A DNA stretch of 64,000 nt, taken from Methylopila turkensis. Lineage in GTDB: Bacteria > Pseudomonadota > Alphaproteobacteria > Rhizobiales > Methylopilaceae. Positions 38,445-46,316 of this stretch are shown here, piece after piece. The notes under the pieces were generated by a model, which did no database searches, was not told where the DNA came from, and saw only the letters and a list, made by a program, of their open reading frames with translations. The stretch covers positions 1,049,610-1,113,609 of the forward strand of contig NZ_BSFL01000001.1 of the NCBI RefSeq assembly GCF_027922325.1, given 5' to 3'. A program made the translations under genes and the position numbers. Each line of letters opens with the position of its first letter. Positions within the stretch are counted from its first letter, which is position 1.

Positions 38445-38568
38445 GTGAAGCGATCTCCGTATCGCGTGAAAGCTCGCGCCGAGACCGGCGCGGCCTATAT
38501 GTGGGGTGAGGACCGCCGGAGCGCCAAGACGCTGTAGGTCACGATCGGATCAGAACGCGAGGACGGCC

Positions 38569-38760
38569 ATGGAGAACGCACCGGAACGCCCGCTGCCCGA
38601 CGCGGCCCGGCGCGCGCTCGCCGAGGCCGCCGAGCGGCGCGCCGAATACGAGCGCCAGGCCGCGGAGCTGGCGAAGACGCGCGAGATCGCAGGCCGCGAC
38701 GGCCCGGAGCCCGTTCGCTACGGCGACTGGGAGCGCAAGGGGATCGCCACCGATTTCTGA
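38569..38760 (+). CDS. SDH assembly factor 4 family (DUF1674) protein
   Basis: 63-residue protein ending GPEPVRYGDWERKGIATDF, the nearly invariant C-terminal motif of DUF1674/SDHAF4, which in eukaryotes helps assemble succinate dehydrogenase on the flavoprotein subunit. ATG at 38569 follows GAGGACG with proper spacing. N-terminal half is a charged helix (AEAAERRAEYERQAAELAK). The extensin-like gene follows directly. Confidence 0.9.
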   Translation: MENAPERPLPDAARRALAEAAERRAEYERQAAELAKTREIAGRDGPEPVRYGDWERKGIATDF

Positions 38761-38839
38761 GTGGGACGCGCCCGCTCCGGCCCCGCCGCCGGGCCGACGC
38801 CCGGGGCGGCCGGTCCTCGGCCGGCTGGTCGGGCGCGGG

Positions 38840-39499
38840 TTGCTGGGGCTCGCCATCGTGCTTGGCGTCGCCGGGGCGATCGCGCTGTCCGACCTCGACC
38901 GCCACTTCCCGCTCGACCTGCGGGAGCCGCCCGGCGCCTTCACCCAATGGCGCATCCGCGCGCTGGCGGCCTCGCCCGAGACCTGCGCCCGCGTGCTGGC
39001 GCGCTCCGGTCTGCCGGTGCGGGCCGCGCCCGACCGGCCGATCGCGAACGGCTGCGGCTACGTGGACGGCGTCGCGCCGTCGGCCGCCGCGCTCGCGCTC
39101 GACGCGCCGCCGGTGATGCGCTGCCCGCTCGCCGCCGCCTATCTCGCGTGGGAGCGGCACACGCTGCGGCCGGCGGCGCGACGGCTGTTCGGCGTGGAGC
39201 TCGCCGGCGTCGCCCATTTCGGCGCCTATTCCTGCCGCAACGTCTATGGCCGCGCCTCGGGCCGGCGCTCGCAGCACGCGACCGCCAACGCCATCGACAT
39301 CTCAGCCTTCCGGCTGGCGGACGGCCGCACGGTCTCGGTGCTACGCGACTGGAGCGATGCGGGGCCCGCAGGCCGCTTCCTGCGGGAGGCCCGCGACGGC
39401 GCCTGCGGCGTCTTCGCGGGCGTGCTGTCGCCGGACTACAACGCCGCCCACGCCGACCACCTGCATCTCGATCTCGGCGGCTTCGACATCTGCCGGTGA
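38840..39499 (+). CDS. Extensin-like domain secreted protein
   Basis: Exported protein with an N-terminal hydrophobic helix and the extensin-like C-terminal domain: VAHFGAYSCRNVYGRASGRRSQHATANAIDISAFRLADG and SPDYNAAHADHLHLDLGGFDICR. The His/Asp arrangement resembles D-Ala-D-Ala carboxypeptidase metal sites, so a cell-wall peptidase role is possible. No ATG or GTG occurs upstream in frame; the first usable codon is TTG at 38840, preceded by about 27 in-frame non-start residues after the DUF1674 stop. Start is therefore uncertain. Confidence 0.78.
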   Translation: MLGLAIVLGVAGAIALSDLDRHFPLDLREPPGAFTQWRIRALAASPETCARVLARSGLPVRAAPDRPIANGCGYVDGVAPSAAALALDAPPVMRCPLAAAYLAWERHTLRPAARRLFGVELAGVAHFGAYSCRNVYGRASGRRSQHATANAIDISAFRLADGRTVSVLRDWSDAGPAGRFLREARDGACGVFAGVLSPDYNAAHADHLHLDLGGFDICR

Positions 39500-39618
39500 C
39501 GCGCGCGACGGAGCGGAACGACGAGCGAAAAAGTTCGTCCACGGTCGGGCTGGCTATGGCCCGCGCCTCGCGAAGCGCTAGCTCAGGGAGCCCTTCGCAA
39601 AGACAGGAGCGCACTCCC

Positions 39619-40008
39619 TTGGGCATCTTCGACACCATCAAAGAGGCCATCTTCGGCAAGGCCAAGGCCGACGAGGCGTCCACGGCGCCTGCAGCGCCCG
39701 CGCCGACCGAAGCCGCGCCCGCCCCGCAGGCCGGCCAGCCCGCCGCCGCGGGCTCCGTCGACGTCGCCGCCGTGCTCGACGACGCTGTCGCGAAGAGCGG
39801 CCAGAAACTGAACTGGCGCACCTCGATCGTGGACCTGATGAAGGCCCTTGGCCTCGACAGCAGCCTGAGCCACCGGCAGGAGCTCGCCAAGGAGCTGGGC
39901 TACACGGGCGACGCCTCCGACAGCGCCACCCTGAACATCTGGCTGCACAAGCAGGTCATCGCGAAGCTGAAGGCCAACGGCGGCAAGGTGCCGGCCGATC
40001 TCGCCTGA
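39619..40008 (+). CDS. DUF3597 domain protein
   Basis: 129-residue protein starting at a TTG (39619) with AGGAGC 8 bases upstream. N-terminus GIFDTIKEAIFGKAKA, a proline/alanine linker, then the DUF3597 domain LNWRTSIVDLMKALGLDSSLSHRQELAKELGYTG and SATLNIWLHKQVIAKLKANGGKVP. The family resembles LysM-adjacent or CsbD-like stress proteins of unknown role. Followed by a strong terminator. Confidence 0.88.
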   Translation: MGIFDTIKEAIFGKAKADEASTAPAAPAPTEAAPAPQAGQPAAAGSVDVAAVLDDAVAKSGQKLNWRTSIVDLMKALGLDSSLSHRQELAKELGYTGDASDSATLNIWLHKQVIAKLKANGGKVPADLA

Positions 40009-40021
40009 CGGGGCGACGCGC

Positions 40022-40063
40022 AATCCGGACGGCGCGGCCAACGCCGCGCCGTCCGGATTTTCC
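40022..40063 (+). terminator. Strong intrinsic terminator
   Basis: A perfect 17-bp stem: left arm 40022-40038 (AATCCGGACGGCGCGGC), loop CAAC, right arm 40043-40059, then TTTTCC. It lies between the DUF3597 gene and the convergent proline-rich gene and is the clearest terminator of the window. Confidence 0.85.
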
Positions 40064-40066
40064 TGA

Positions 40067-40447
40067 TCAACGCTGAGGTGCAGAGTTCTGCGCATCCGGC
40101 GCGGGGACCGGCGTGGCCGGCGATTCCCGCAGCGGCGCGAGCGCCGGCTCCTCCGGAACCGCAGGGGCCGCAGGCGGCTCAGCGGGCGGTGAAGCTGGAT
40201 TGGGCGCATCCGGCGCGGGGACCGGCGTGGCGGGCGACTCCCTGAGCGGGGCGAGCGCCGGCTCCTCCGGAACCGCTGGGGCCGCCGGCGGTGCGGCAGG
40301 CGAAGGCGACGGGGCCGTCGACGGGCCTTCGCCGGTCTTGGTCGTCATCCTTTCCGACATGTCCTGACCGCCCAACGCGAAATACGCCCCTACCGCGAGA
40401 CCGACGGCGATCAACGCGCCCACCATCACCTTCTTCTGCTTGTCCAT
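40067..40447 (-). CDS. Proline-rich single-pass membrane protein
   Basis: About 126 residues: a short basic N-terminus, one helix (VMVGALIAVGLAVGAYFAL), then a proline/alanine-rich exported tail. The tail holds two nearly identical 38-residue repeats (PAAPAVPEEPALAPLRESP...). No family recognised; tails of this type span the periplasm in TonB- or cell-wall-linked proteins. Tandem ATGs at 40450 and 40447 make the exact start uncertain. Confidence 0.7.
   Translation of the reverse strand: MDKQKKVMVGALIAVGLAVGAYFALGGQDMSERMTTKTGEGPSTAPSPSPAAPPAAPAVPEEPALAPLRESPATPVPAPDAPNPASPPAEPPAAPAVPEEPALAPLRESPATPVPAPDAQNSAPQR
40090..40300. repeat. 114-bp tandem duplication within coding sequence
   Basis: The unit starting GCGCATCCGGCGCGGGGACC at 40090 recurs at 40204, a period of exactly 114 bp (38 codons), keeping the frame. 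The first about 90 bp of the two copies are almost identical, including synonymous positions, pointing to a recent duplication. Confidence 0.85.
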
Positions 40448-40450
40448 CAT

Positions 40451-40953
40451 CCGGCGTCTGCTCCTTCGATCGTGGCGTTCGGGGGGCGGCAGATATGACC
40501 AGCCTCTCCTCGATCAATGCGGGGCGCGCCGGGTTTTGGGTCTTGTGATCTCCAGCCTCGCGATCGTGAGGCGCAGGCTGGACGCCCGGCGCCGCAGGTC
40601 GGCGCCCGATGAGGATGCGCCGCCCGTCGGAGCGTCTTTTGGAGTCCAGATGGACGCGGCCCAAAGGCGACATGCCCGATGGCATTTTTTGGCATCGACC
40701 GCGGCCGTTTGTCCGTGGCCTGATCAACCCTGACCGAGCGTCGGCGCCTCCGTCCGGCTCTGTCGGGGGGCATACCGCGGCAGGCGCGCCGACCGCCGCG
40801 TCCGCCCAGTCGAAAAGCCGGGACGAGCCGCCGCCCGAGGCGCTGAGCGAGCGCCTGCGGCGTCTCGTGATCGCCGGCCGCCTTGACCCGGACGCCCGAT
40901 CGGGCGCACAGCAGCGCGCATGCTTGCGAGGGGACCGCAGGAGCCGTGAACCG
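40451..40953. other. 503-bp intergenic region without a gene
   Basis: Divergent spacer between the proline-rich gene and the Cfa-type gene. Frames crossing it lack family resemblance and ribosome sites until AGGAG at 40939. It contains an imperfect inverted repeat CGATG...CATCG around GGCATTTTTTGGCATC (about 40677-40697). I see nothing else. Confidence 0.5.
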
Positions 40954-42264
40954 ATGACAGCCGCCGACCGACGACTCGCGCTCGCGCGCGACATCGCGGC
41001 GGCGGTCGCGCCGCTGCTCGGGCCGCATCTCGCGCTCAAGCTCTGGGACGGCTCGACCGCGCCGGCCAATGTCGGCCCCGACCAGTTGCTGGTGCGCTTC
41101 TCCGACGAGGGGACGCTCGCCGCGCTCGCGAAATCGCCCAAGCTCGATACGCTGGTGCGGCTGCACGCGCTCGGCCGCATCGATCTCGAGAACGGCGACC
41201 TGTTCGATCTCGCCGAGCGGCGGCCGTCGGTGCGCGGGCGCGACCTGCTGCGCGCCGTCGGCCCGCTGCGGCTCGCCCGCGGCGCCGCGGCCTTCCTCAA
41301 GGTGCCGGCCGGCGACCTGAAGCTGCCCGGCGAAGGCGGTCCGAACGCGGCCCCCGGGCGGTCCGGCGACCCGGACGACAACCAGAAGAACATCGCCCAC
41401 CACTACGACGTCTCGAACGCCTTCTACCGCCTGTTCCTCGACCGGCGGCTGATCTACTCCTGCGCGTACTTCCAGGACTGGAACGACGACCTCGACACGG
41501 CGCAGGAGGCGAAGCTCGACCTCGTGTGCCGCAAGCTGCGGCTGAAGCCGGGCGAGACCTTTCTCGACGTCGGCTGCGGCTGGGGCGCGCTGGTCTGCCA
41601 CGCCGCCGAGCGCTACGGCGTGACCGCGCACGGCGTGACGCTCTCGCGCGAGCAGCTCGCCGGCGCGCAGGCGATGATCGAGGAGCGCGGGCTGCAGGGC
41701 CGGGTGACGGTCGCGCTCGCGGACTGGACCACGGTCGCCGGCTCCTTCGACAAGATCGCCTCGGTCGGCATGTTCGAACATGTCGGGCTGAAGAACGCCG
41801 ACGCCTACTATCGCGGCGTCCGCCGGCTGCTGAAGCCGGGCGGGCTCTACCTGCACCACGCGATCACCCGGCGGGCCAAGCCCGGCGACGACCGCAAGCT
41901 GCGGCCCGAGGCCAAGGCGATCATGCGCCACGTGTTCCCCGGCGCGGAGCTCGACCACATCGGCTCGACGCTCAGCGGGCTGGAGCGGGCCGGCTTCGAG
42001 GTGCAGGACACCGAGGCGCTCCGCCGCCACTACGCCCGCACCACGGCGCTCTGGTGCCGCAGGCTGCAGGCGAACCGCGCGGCCGCCGAAGCCGAGGTCG
42101 GCGAAGTGCGGACCCGGATGTGGATCGCCTACCTCGCCGGCGTCTCGCTCGCCTTCGCCCGCGGCTCGATCGGCGTGTGCCAGACGCTGGCCTCCTCCCG
42201 CACCAAGAGCGGATCGGTCGCCCTCCCCGCGACCCGGGGCGACGTCTACGCCCCCGGACCTTAG
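40954..42264 (+). CDS. cfa: Cyclopropane-fatty-acyl-phospholipid synthase family methyltransferase
   Basis: SAM-dependent methyltransferase adding a methylene to unsaturated acyl chains of membrane lipids. The first 130 residues are a lipid-binding N-terminal domain; DDNQKNIAHHYDVSNAFYRLFLDRRLIYSCAYF opens the catalytic part, with SAM motif FLDVGCGWGALVCHAAERYGV and ASVGMFEHVG. 436 residues. AGGAG precedes the ATG by 10 bases. CfaB-type paralogues exist in rhizobia, so the exact lipid product is not fixed. Confidence 0.9.
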   Translation: MTAADRRLALARDIAAAVAPLLGPHLALKLWDGSTAPANVGPDQLLVRFSDEGTLAALAKSPKLDTLVRLHALGRIDLENGDLFDLAERRPSVRGRDLLRAVGPLRLARGAAAFLKVPAGDLKLPGEGGPNAAPGRSGDPDDNQKNIAHHYDVSNAFYRLFLDRRLIYSCAYFQDWNDDLDTAQEAKLDLVCRKLRLKPGETFLDVGCGWGALVCHAAERYGVTAHGVTLSREQLAGAQAMIEERGLQGRVTVALADWTTVAGSFDKIASVGMFEHVGLKNADAYYRGVRRLLKPGGLYLHHAITRRAKPGDDRKLRPEAKAIMRHVFPGAELDHIGSTLSGLERAGFEVQDTEALRRHYARTTALWCRRLQANRAAAEAEVGEVRTRMWIAYLAGVSLAFARGSIGVCQTLASSRTKSGSVALPATRGDVYAPGP

Positions 42265-42519
42265 TCGACCAAAATAGTACCAACCGGTCGTTCCGTCCGC
42301 GAGCGCCGCATGCTACGGTCGCCGCACGCTCAAGCGGCGAGTTGGTCGCGTATTCGCTGACAACTGCGAGCTTCTAATACTTTCGTCATACCTCGACGAC
42401 CTCGACGTCGCCGGGCGAAGTACGATCGCGTGCGTATACGGCGCGGGTTCGGGGGGAACGCCGCGCATTTAACGTCATCCTCAACACGAGCGTCTTCCGA
42501 CGCCTTGCGAGACCACGTC

Positions 42520-42963
42520 ATGAAAACCTTGCCGTTGCTGGGGGGCGCGGCCATGGCCGCCGCCCTGTTCGCCGCTCCGCTTCAGGCCGCCGAGCCAAAC
42601 CTCAACACGCCGCCGCCCGGCGCGCGGGCGCAGCCCAATGTGGACCCAACCGATCTTGGTATGGCGCTGATGTCGGCGGCCATCAACGCCGACGGCACGA
42701 TCGCCCGCGGCGAGGGGGTGATCGCCACCGGGACCACCAAGCTCGGCCTCGGCGTCTACGAGGTCGGCTTCGACCGCGACATCACGCGGTGCGCCTACGC
42801 CGTCACTGTGGGCGAATCCAGCATCGGCAGCGCAACGCCGGCCGCGGCGGGCGTCACCCGGCGCAGCGGCAACGACAACGGCGTCTTCATCCAAATCGAC
42901 AACGCGATCGACGGCACCAACGTCGACCGCGACTTCTTCGTTCTCGTCTATTGCGGACGCTGA
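42520..42963 (+). CDS. Secreted hypothetical protein
   Basis: 147 residues with a clear signal peptide (MKTLPLLGGAAMAAALFAAPLQAAEP). The mature part begins with a proline-rich segment and continues into a beta-rich stretch GEGVIATGTTKLGLGVYEVGFDRDITRCAYAVTVGESSIGSATPAAAGV. Two cysteines (RCAYA and the C-terminal VYCGR) could form a disulfide. The layout resembles small autotransporter-tail or collagen-like-tip domains, but no family is claimed. Confidence 0.72.
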   Translation: MKTLPLLGGAAMAAALFAAPLQAAEPNLNTPPPGARAQPNVDPTDLGMALMSAAINADGTIARGEGVIATGTTKLGLGVYEVGFDRDITRCAYAVTVGESSIGSATPAAAGVTRRSGNDNGVFIQIDNAIDGTNVDRDFFVLVYCGR

Positions 42964-43114
42964 CGACAGGCTCGCGGCATTTCGGTCGCGACAGGTTCGG
43001 GCGGGGCCTCGGCTCCGTCCGATTTCGTTCGAGACGCGTGCCCTCGTATTCGTTCGCCGCAGCCGCTGACGTACCGCGCAAACAACATGCGCGGCCACGG
43101 CGTCTCGCTTTCGA

Positions 43115-43630
43115 TCACGGAACAACCACGACCTTCGCGCCGACCTTCACGCGCTCGTAGAGGTCTATGATGTCGACGTTGCGCATGCGGATGCAGCCAT
43201 AGGACGCGTAGGTTCCGATCGACTTCGGCCGGTTGGTGCCGTGGATCGCGTACTCGTCGCGGTCGAGCAGCAGCGCCCGCGGTCCCATCGGGTTCTTCGG
43301 CGAGCCGCCGGGAATGACGTCCGGCAGGTGGGGCTTGTCGCGCCTCACCTCTTCCGGCGGCGACCACGCCGGCTCGACATACTTGCCTTTGATCCACGCC
43401 GAGCCGAGCCATTGCTTGCCCGGACGGCCGACCGCCACCCGGTAGCGCATCGCGCGCCCGTCGCCGCCGACGAGGTAGAGCGCTCGCTCGGAGTTGCGGA
43501 TGACGATCGTGCCGGCCCGGTAGGCGTCGGTCTCGAACGGCACGATCTCACGGGCGCCGGCTCCTCCTGCAAACGAACCTGCGACCACGACCGCCAGCGC
43601 GCATCCTGCGAACCGACCGAACCGCTTCAT
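43115..43630 (-). CDS. L,D-transpeptidase (YkuD)
   Basis: Periplasmic enzyme making 3-3 crosslinks or tethering proteins to peptidoglycan. A signal peptide (FAGCALAVVVAGSFAGGAGA) is followed by the YkuD fold with YAIHGTNRPKSIGTYASYGCIRMRNVDIIDLYERV, including the catalytic Cys in SYGCIRM. Start MKRFGRFAGC at 43630. Typical length for minimal Rhizobiales Ldts, of which there are usually many paralogues. Confidence 0.93.
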   Translation of the reverse strand: MKRFGRFAGCALAVVVAGSFAGGAGAREIVPFETDAYRAGTIVIRNSERALYLVGGDGRAMRYRVAVGRPGKQWLGSAWIKGKYVEPAWSPPEEVRRDKPHLPDVIPGGSPKNPMGPRALLLDRDEYAIHGTNRPKSIGTYASYGCIRMRNVDIIDLYERVKVGAKVVVVP

Positions 43631-43689
43631 GACACGCACCCCGAACACCAGCGCCTACCGCGCCTGACCACGCCTGAACTTCGCCCCTA

Positions 43690-43839
43690 CTGAAGGGATT
43701 TCGCCTTCGCAAGTACAACAACAGACGTTGTTAGCGTCTGGTTTCCATGCCCGCGACCAAATGCGCGCATTAATTTGTCATATGTTTAATAAGGATTAAT
43801 TTCCGTATTTTTGACATGATTCTGTTAGCGTATGGGATC
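43690..43839. promoter_or_regulatory. A+T-rich divergent promoter region
   Basis: Unusually A+T-rich spacer between the L,D-transpeptidase and SNase-like genes. It contains a TTGACA at 43811-43816, an AACAA-CAGACG-TTGTT inverted repeat near 43717-43732 and two exact TGTTAGCGT copies (43729-43737 and 43823-43831), 94 bases apart. These look like regulator or promoter repeats. Confidence 0.4.
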
Positions 43840-44346
43840 ATGTTCCGATTCTCGCCCACGATCGCCCGCAGGCTCGCCGACATGGTCGTGGGCGCGGCGT
43901 TCGGAGCCGCTCTCGCCGCGGCGGCGATGCCGCAGGCGCGCGAGGCGCCCGCGGCCATGGAGCGGGCCGAGCCGTCCCGCGCCGGCCCGGCGGCGGGCCT
44001 CGCCGCGACCGCGCTTTCCGCCATCGACGGCGACACGATCGAGGCGCGGGTGCGCGCCTTTCCTGGACAGGACATCGTGGCTCGGATCCGGATCGACGGC
44101 GTCGACGCGCCCGAGCGGCGCGGCCGCTGCGCGCGAGAGACCGAAGCGGCGGAAGCGGCCGCGGCGGCGCTCGCGGCGCTGGTCCGGGATCGCCCGCTCA
44201 CGCTCACCCAGGTGCGCGGCGACAAGTATTTCGGCCGCGTGGTGGCGCGCGTCTCCGCCGCCGGCGTCGGCGACCTCGCCGGCGCGCTGGTTCGGGCGGG
44301 ACATGGTCGCCCCTATGACGGCGGGCGGCGCGAAAGCTGGTGCTGA
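43840..44346 (+). CDS. SNase-like (thermonuclease) family protein
   Basis: About 168 residues. Hydrophobic N-terminus (MVVGAAFGAALAAAAMPQA) suggests export or membrane anchoring. The SNase core shows IDGDTIEARV, RIRIDGVDAPE and DKYFGRVVARV, containing the metal-binding Asp and the first catalytic Arg; the Glu of the classical triad maps to VDAPE. Starts at 43816 and 43840 are possible. Secreted nucleases of this type are frequent in Rhizobiales. Confidence 0.82.
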   Translation: MFRFSPTIARRLADMVVGAAFGAALAAAAMPQAREAPAAMERAEPSRAGPAAGLAATALSAIDGDTIEARVRAFPGQDIVARIRIDGVDAPERRGRCARETEAAEAAAAALAALVRDRPLTLTQVRGDKYFGRVVARVSAAGVGDLAGALVRAGHGRPYDGGRRESWC

Positions 44347-44455
44347 GCCGGCTTTTTACTGCGCGACGTCCCGCCGCTGTCTGATGTATCAATCACGAGC
44401 GGATGCCCGGAACGCCCCGACGCATCAAGCCCAGCCGACGATTTGAAAGGCGCCG

Positions 44456-44962
44456 ATGAGCTCCGCCCTGCCCTATCGCCCCAATGTCGGGATCGCGCTG
44501 TTCGACGCCCGCGGGCTTGCGCTGATCGCGAAGCGCATCGGCGACGACGGGCCGGAGACGCTCGCGCCCGGCTGCGCGTGGCAGATGCCGCAGGGCGGGA
44601 TCGATCCGGACGAGGACGCGGAGCAGGCCGCCCGACGCGAGCTGTTCGAGGAGACCGGCGTACGCAGCGCCTCGGTGCTCGGCGTCCATCCCGAATGGCT
44701 GACTTACGACTTCCCGCCCTATGACGGCCCGCCGCACCGCCTCGCCGCCTTCCGCGGCCAGCGGCAGCGCTGGTTCGCCATGCGGTTCGAAGGCGACGAC
44801 GGCGAGATCGACCTCGCGCCCGCAGCGGCCGGCGCCGAACCCGAGTTCTCCGCGTGGCGCTGGGAGCGGCTCGAGCGGCTGCCGGCGTTGGTCGTGCCCT
44901 ACAAGCGCGCGCTCTACGAAAACGTGGCGCGCGCCTTCGCGCGCTTCGCCGCGCCAGCCTAA
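44456..44962 (+). CDS. rppH: RNA pyrophosphohydrolase
   Basis: Nudix hydrolase removing pyrophosphate from mRNA 5' ends to trigger decay. The Nudix box begins GGIDPDEDAEQAARREL and ends FEETGV. RppH hallmarks PYRPNVGIALFD, WQMPQGGID and the C-terminal YKRALYENVARAF are present. 168 residues, normal. It ends convergently with the LuxR-type regulator. Confidence 0.95.
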   Translation: MSSALPYRPNVGIALFDARGLALIAKRIGDDGPETLAPGCAWQMPQGGIDPDEDAEQAARRELFEETGVRSASVLGVHPEWLTYDFPPYDGPPHRLAAFRGQRQRWFAMRFEGDDGEIDLAPAAAGAEPEFSAWRWERLERLPALVVPYKRALYENVARAFARFAAPA

Positions 44963-44966
44963 ACCG

Positions 44967-45752
44967 TCAGCCCGGCGCGCCGCCGACCCGAGCCACGAGG
45001 GCGATCAGTTCGGACTGCCGGCGCACGCCGGTCTTGTCGAACGCCGCGGCGAGCTGGTTGCGCACGGTGGAGAGCGCAACCCCACGTGCGGCGGCGCAGC
45101 TTTCCAGCGTCTCGCCGCGCGCGAGCGCCGCGACAAGCCGCGCCTCTGTCGCCGACAGCCGGAACGCGTGCGTGAGCGCGCTCTCGCGCACGGCGGGCGG
45201 CGCCTCGTCCGGATCGGTGAGCAGGATGATCGCGCGGACCTCGCGCCCCGTGCCGCAGGCCTCCAGCCGGAACGGCGCGGCGTCCGCGATCAGGGGCCGC
45301 CCCCGGGCGCGATGGAGCGGCGCGGGATCGGGCGCGCGGCGCAGCGTGAGATATTCCGCGCTCGTCGCGATCGCGGCGAGATGCGCGAAGGCCGGTTGGC
45401 AGCGTGAATCGCTCGCCGCGAGCACGCCGTCCGTCACTTTCAGGCCGGCGCCGAAATGGGACTCCGCGCGCCGCGTCGCCGCGATGAGCTCGAGCCCGCG
45501 ACCAATCAGCGCCGCAGCCTTGCCGCAGGCCTGCAGCGCCTCGACAGCCCCGAACACCGCGGCTTCGTCGAGCTCCGGCGCCTGTCTGCGCAGACGGACC
45601 TGCGGCCGGATCGCTTCCTCCCGCCGCGCGACGACCCCGCCTGCCTGGATGCAGTCGGACCCACCGCACGCAACCCGCCCGATGCCGCTCACCGCCAACC
45701 CGCACGCTCCCCGTAGACGCCTCACTATCTCCGAAAACGCCGGCGAAAGCAT
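44967..45752 (-). CDS. LuxR-type helix-turn-helix regulator
   Basis: 261 residues. The C-terminal LuxR HTH is LSATEARLVAALARGETLESCAAARGVALSTVRNQLAAAFDKTGVRRQSELIALV. The N-terminal 180 residues form an undefined sensor-like domain containing several cysteines (GACGLA, ACGGSDC). No receiver domain or autoinducer-binding motif is evident. It is divergent from the cNMP-binding protein gene, suggesting local control. Confidence 0.82.
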   Translation of the reverse strand: MLSPAFSEIVRRLRGACGLAVSGIGRVACGGSDCIQAGGVVARREEAIRPQVRLRRQAPELDEAAVFGAVEALQACGKAAALIGRGLELIAATRRAESHFGAGLKVTDGVLAASDSRCQPAFAHLAAIATSAEYLTLRRAPDPAPLHRARGRPLIADAAPFRLEACGTGREVRAIILLTDPDEAPPAVRESALTHAFRLSATEARLVAALARGETLESCAAARGVALSTVRNQLAAAFDKTGVRRQSELIALVARVGGAPG

Positions 45753-45868
45753 CCATAAAAAGCCTTGTTTCGTCGCATGGGTCCTGCAGACGCCGCGGGC
45801 GCCGCTTGAGCCCCGGCGCCGCTGCGCCCATCTTCAGCGCGCGGGAACGCTCCCGCGGAGGGTCAAAA

Positions 45869-46312
45869 ATGTCGCCCGAGGCGCTGAACCAGTCGCCGTT
45901 CTTCGCCCCGTTCGCGGACGCGACTCGCAGCCGCCTCGCGGCGGGCTCGGAGGAACGCGCGCATGCGGCGGGCGAGACCATTCTGGCCCGCGACCGAACC
46001 ACCGAGCATTTCCTGTTCCTGCTGGAGGGGCGGTGGACCATGCGGCGCTTCGTGCGCGGCGTCGCCGAGCCGATGGTCTGGCGCGACGACGCCCCCGGCG
46101 CCTGGGTCTCCGGCGTCGCGGCCCTGGAGATGATCGCGCCCACGGACGTGTTCGCCGATCGTCCGTCGCGTGTCCTTGTCGCTCCTCGCGAGCTCGTTCA
46201 CGAGCTGCTCGCCGAGGATCCCGCCTTCGCCGCCCGCATTCTGCGCGACATCCACCGCTGGACCGAGCGGCTCGAGGTCCACGCCGCGCTCATGCGCGCG
46301 AAAGGACCGTAA
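45869..46312 (+). CDS. Cyclic-nucleotide-binding domain protein without HTH
   Basis: 147 residues that cover only the Crp/Fnr beta-roll: AAGETILARDRTTEHFLFLLEGRWTMRRFVRG and VSGVAALEMIAPTDVFADRPSRVLVAPRELVHELLAEDPAF. The C-terminal DNA-binding domain of Crp/Fnr proteins is absent; the frame stops at RAKGP. GGAGGG sits 7 bases before ATG, and a GCGGGA-ACGC-TCCCGC hairpin (45841-45856) precedes it. A membrane protein gene starts 4 bases later, suggesting a two-protein unit. Confidence 0.8.
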   Translation: MSPEALNQSPFFAPFADATRSRLAAGSEERAHAAGETILARDRTTEHFLFLLEGRWTMRRFVRGVAEPMVWRDDAPGAWVSGVAALEMIAPTDVFADRPSRVLVAPRELVHELLAEDPAFAARILRDIHRWTERLEVHAALMRAKGP

Positions 46313-46316
46313 GACG

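Noticed and set aside
38761-39618. Upstream extension of the DUF3597 frame
   Set aside because: Overlaps the extensin-like gene in another frame and lacks family resemblance; a TTG with a good ribosome site at 39619 is preferred.
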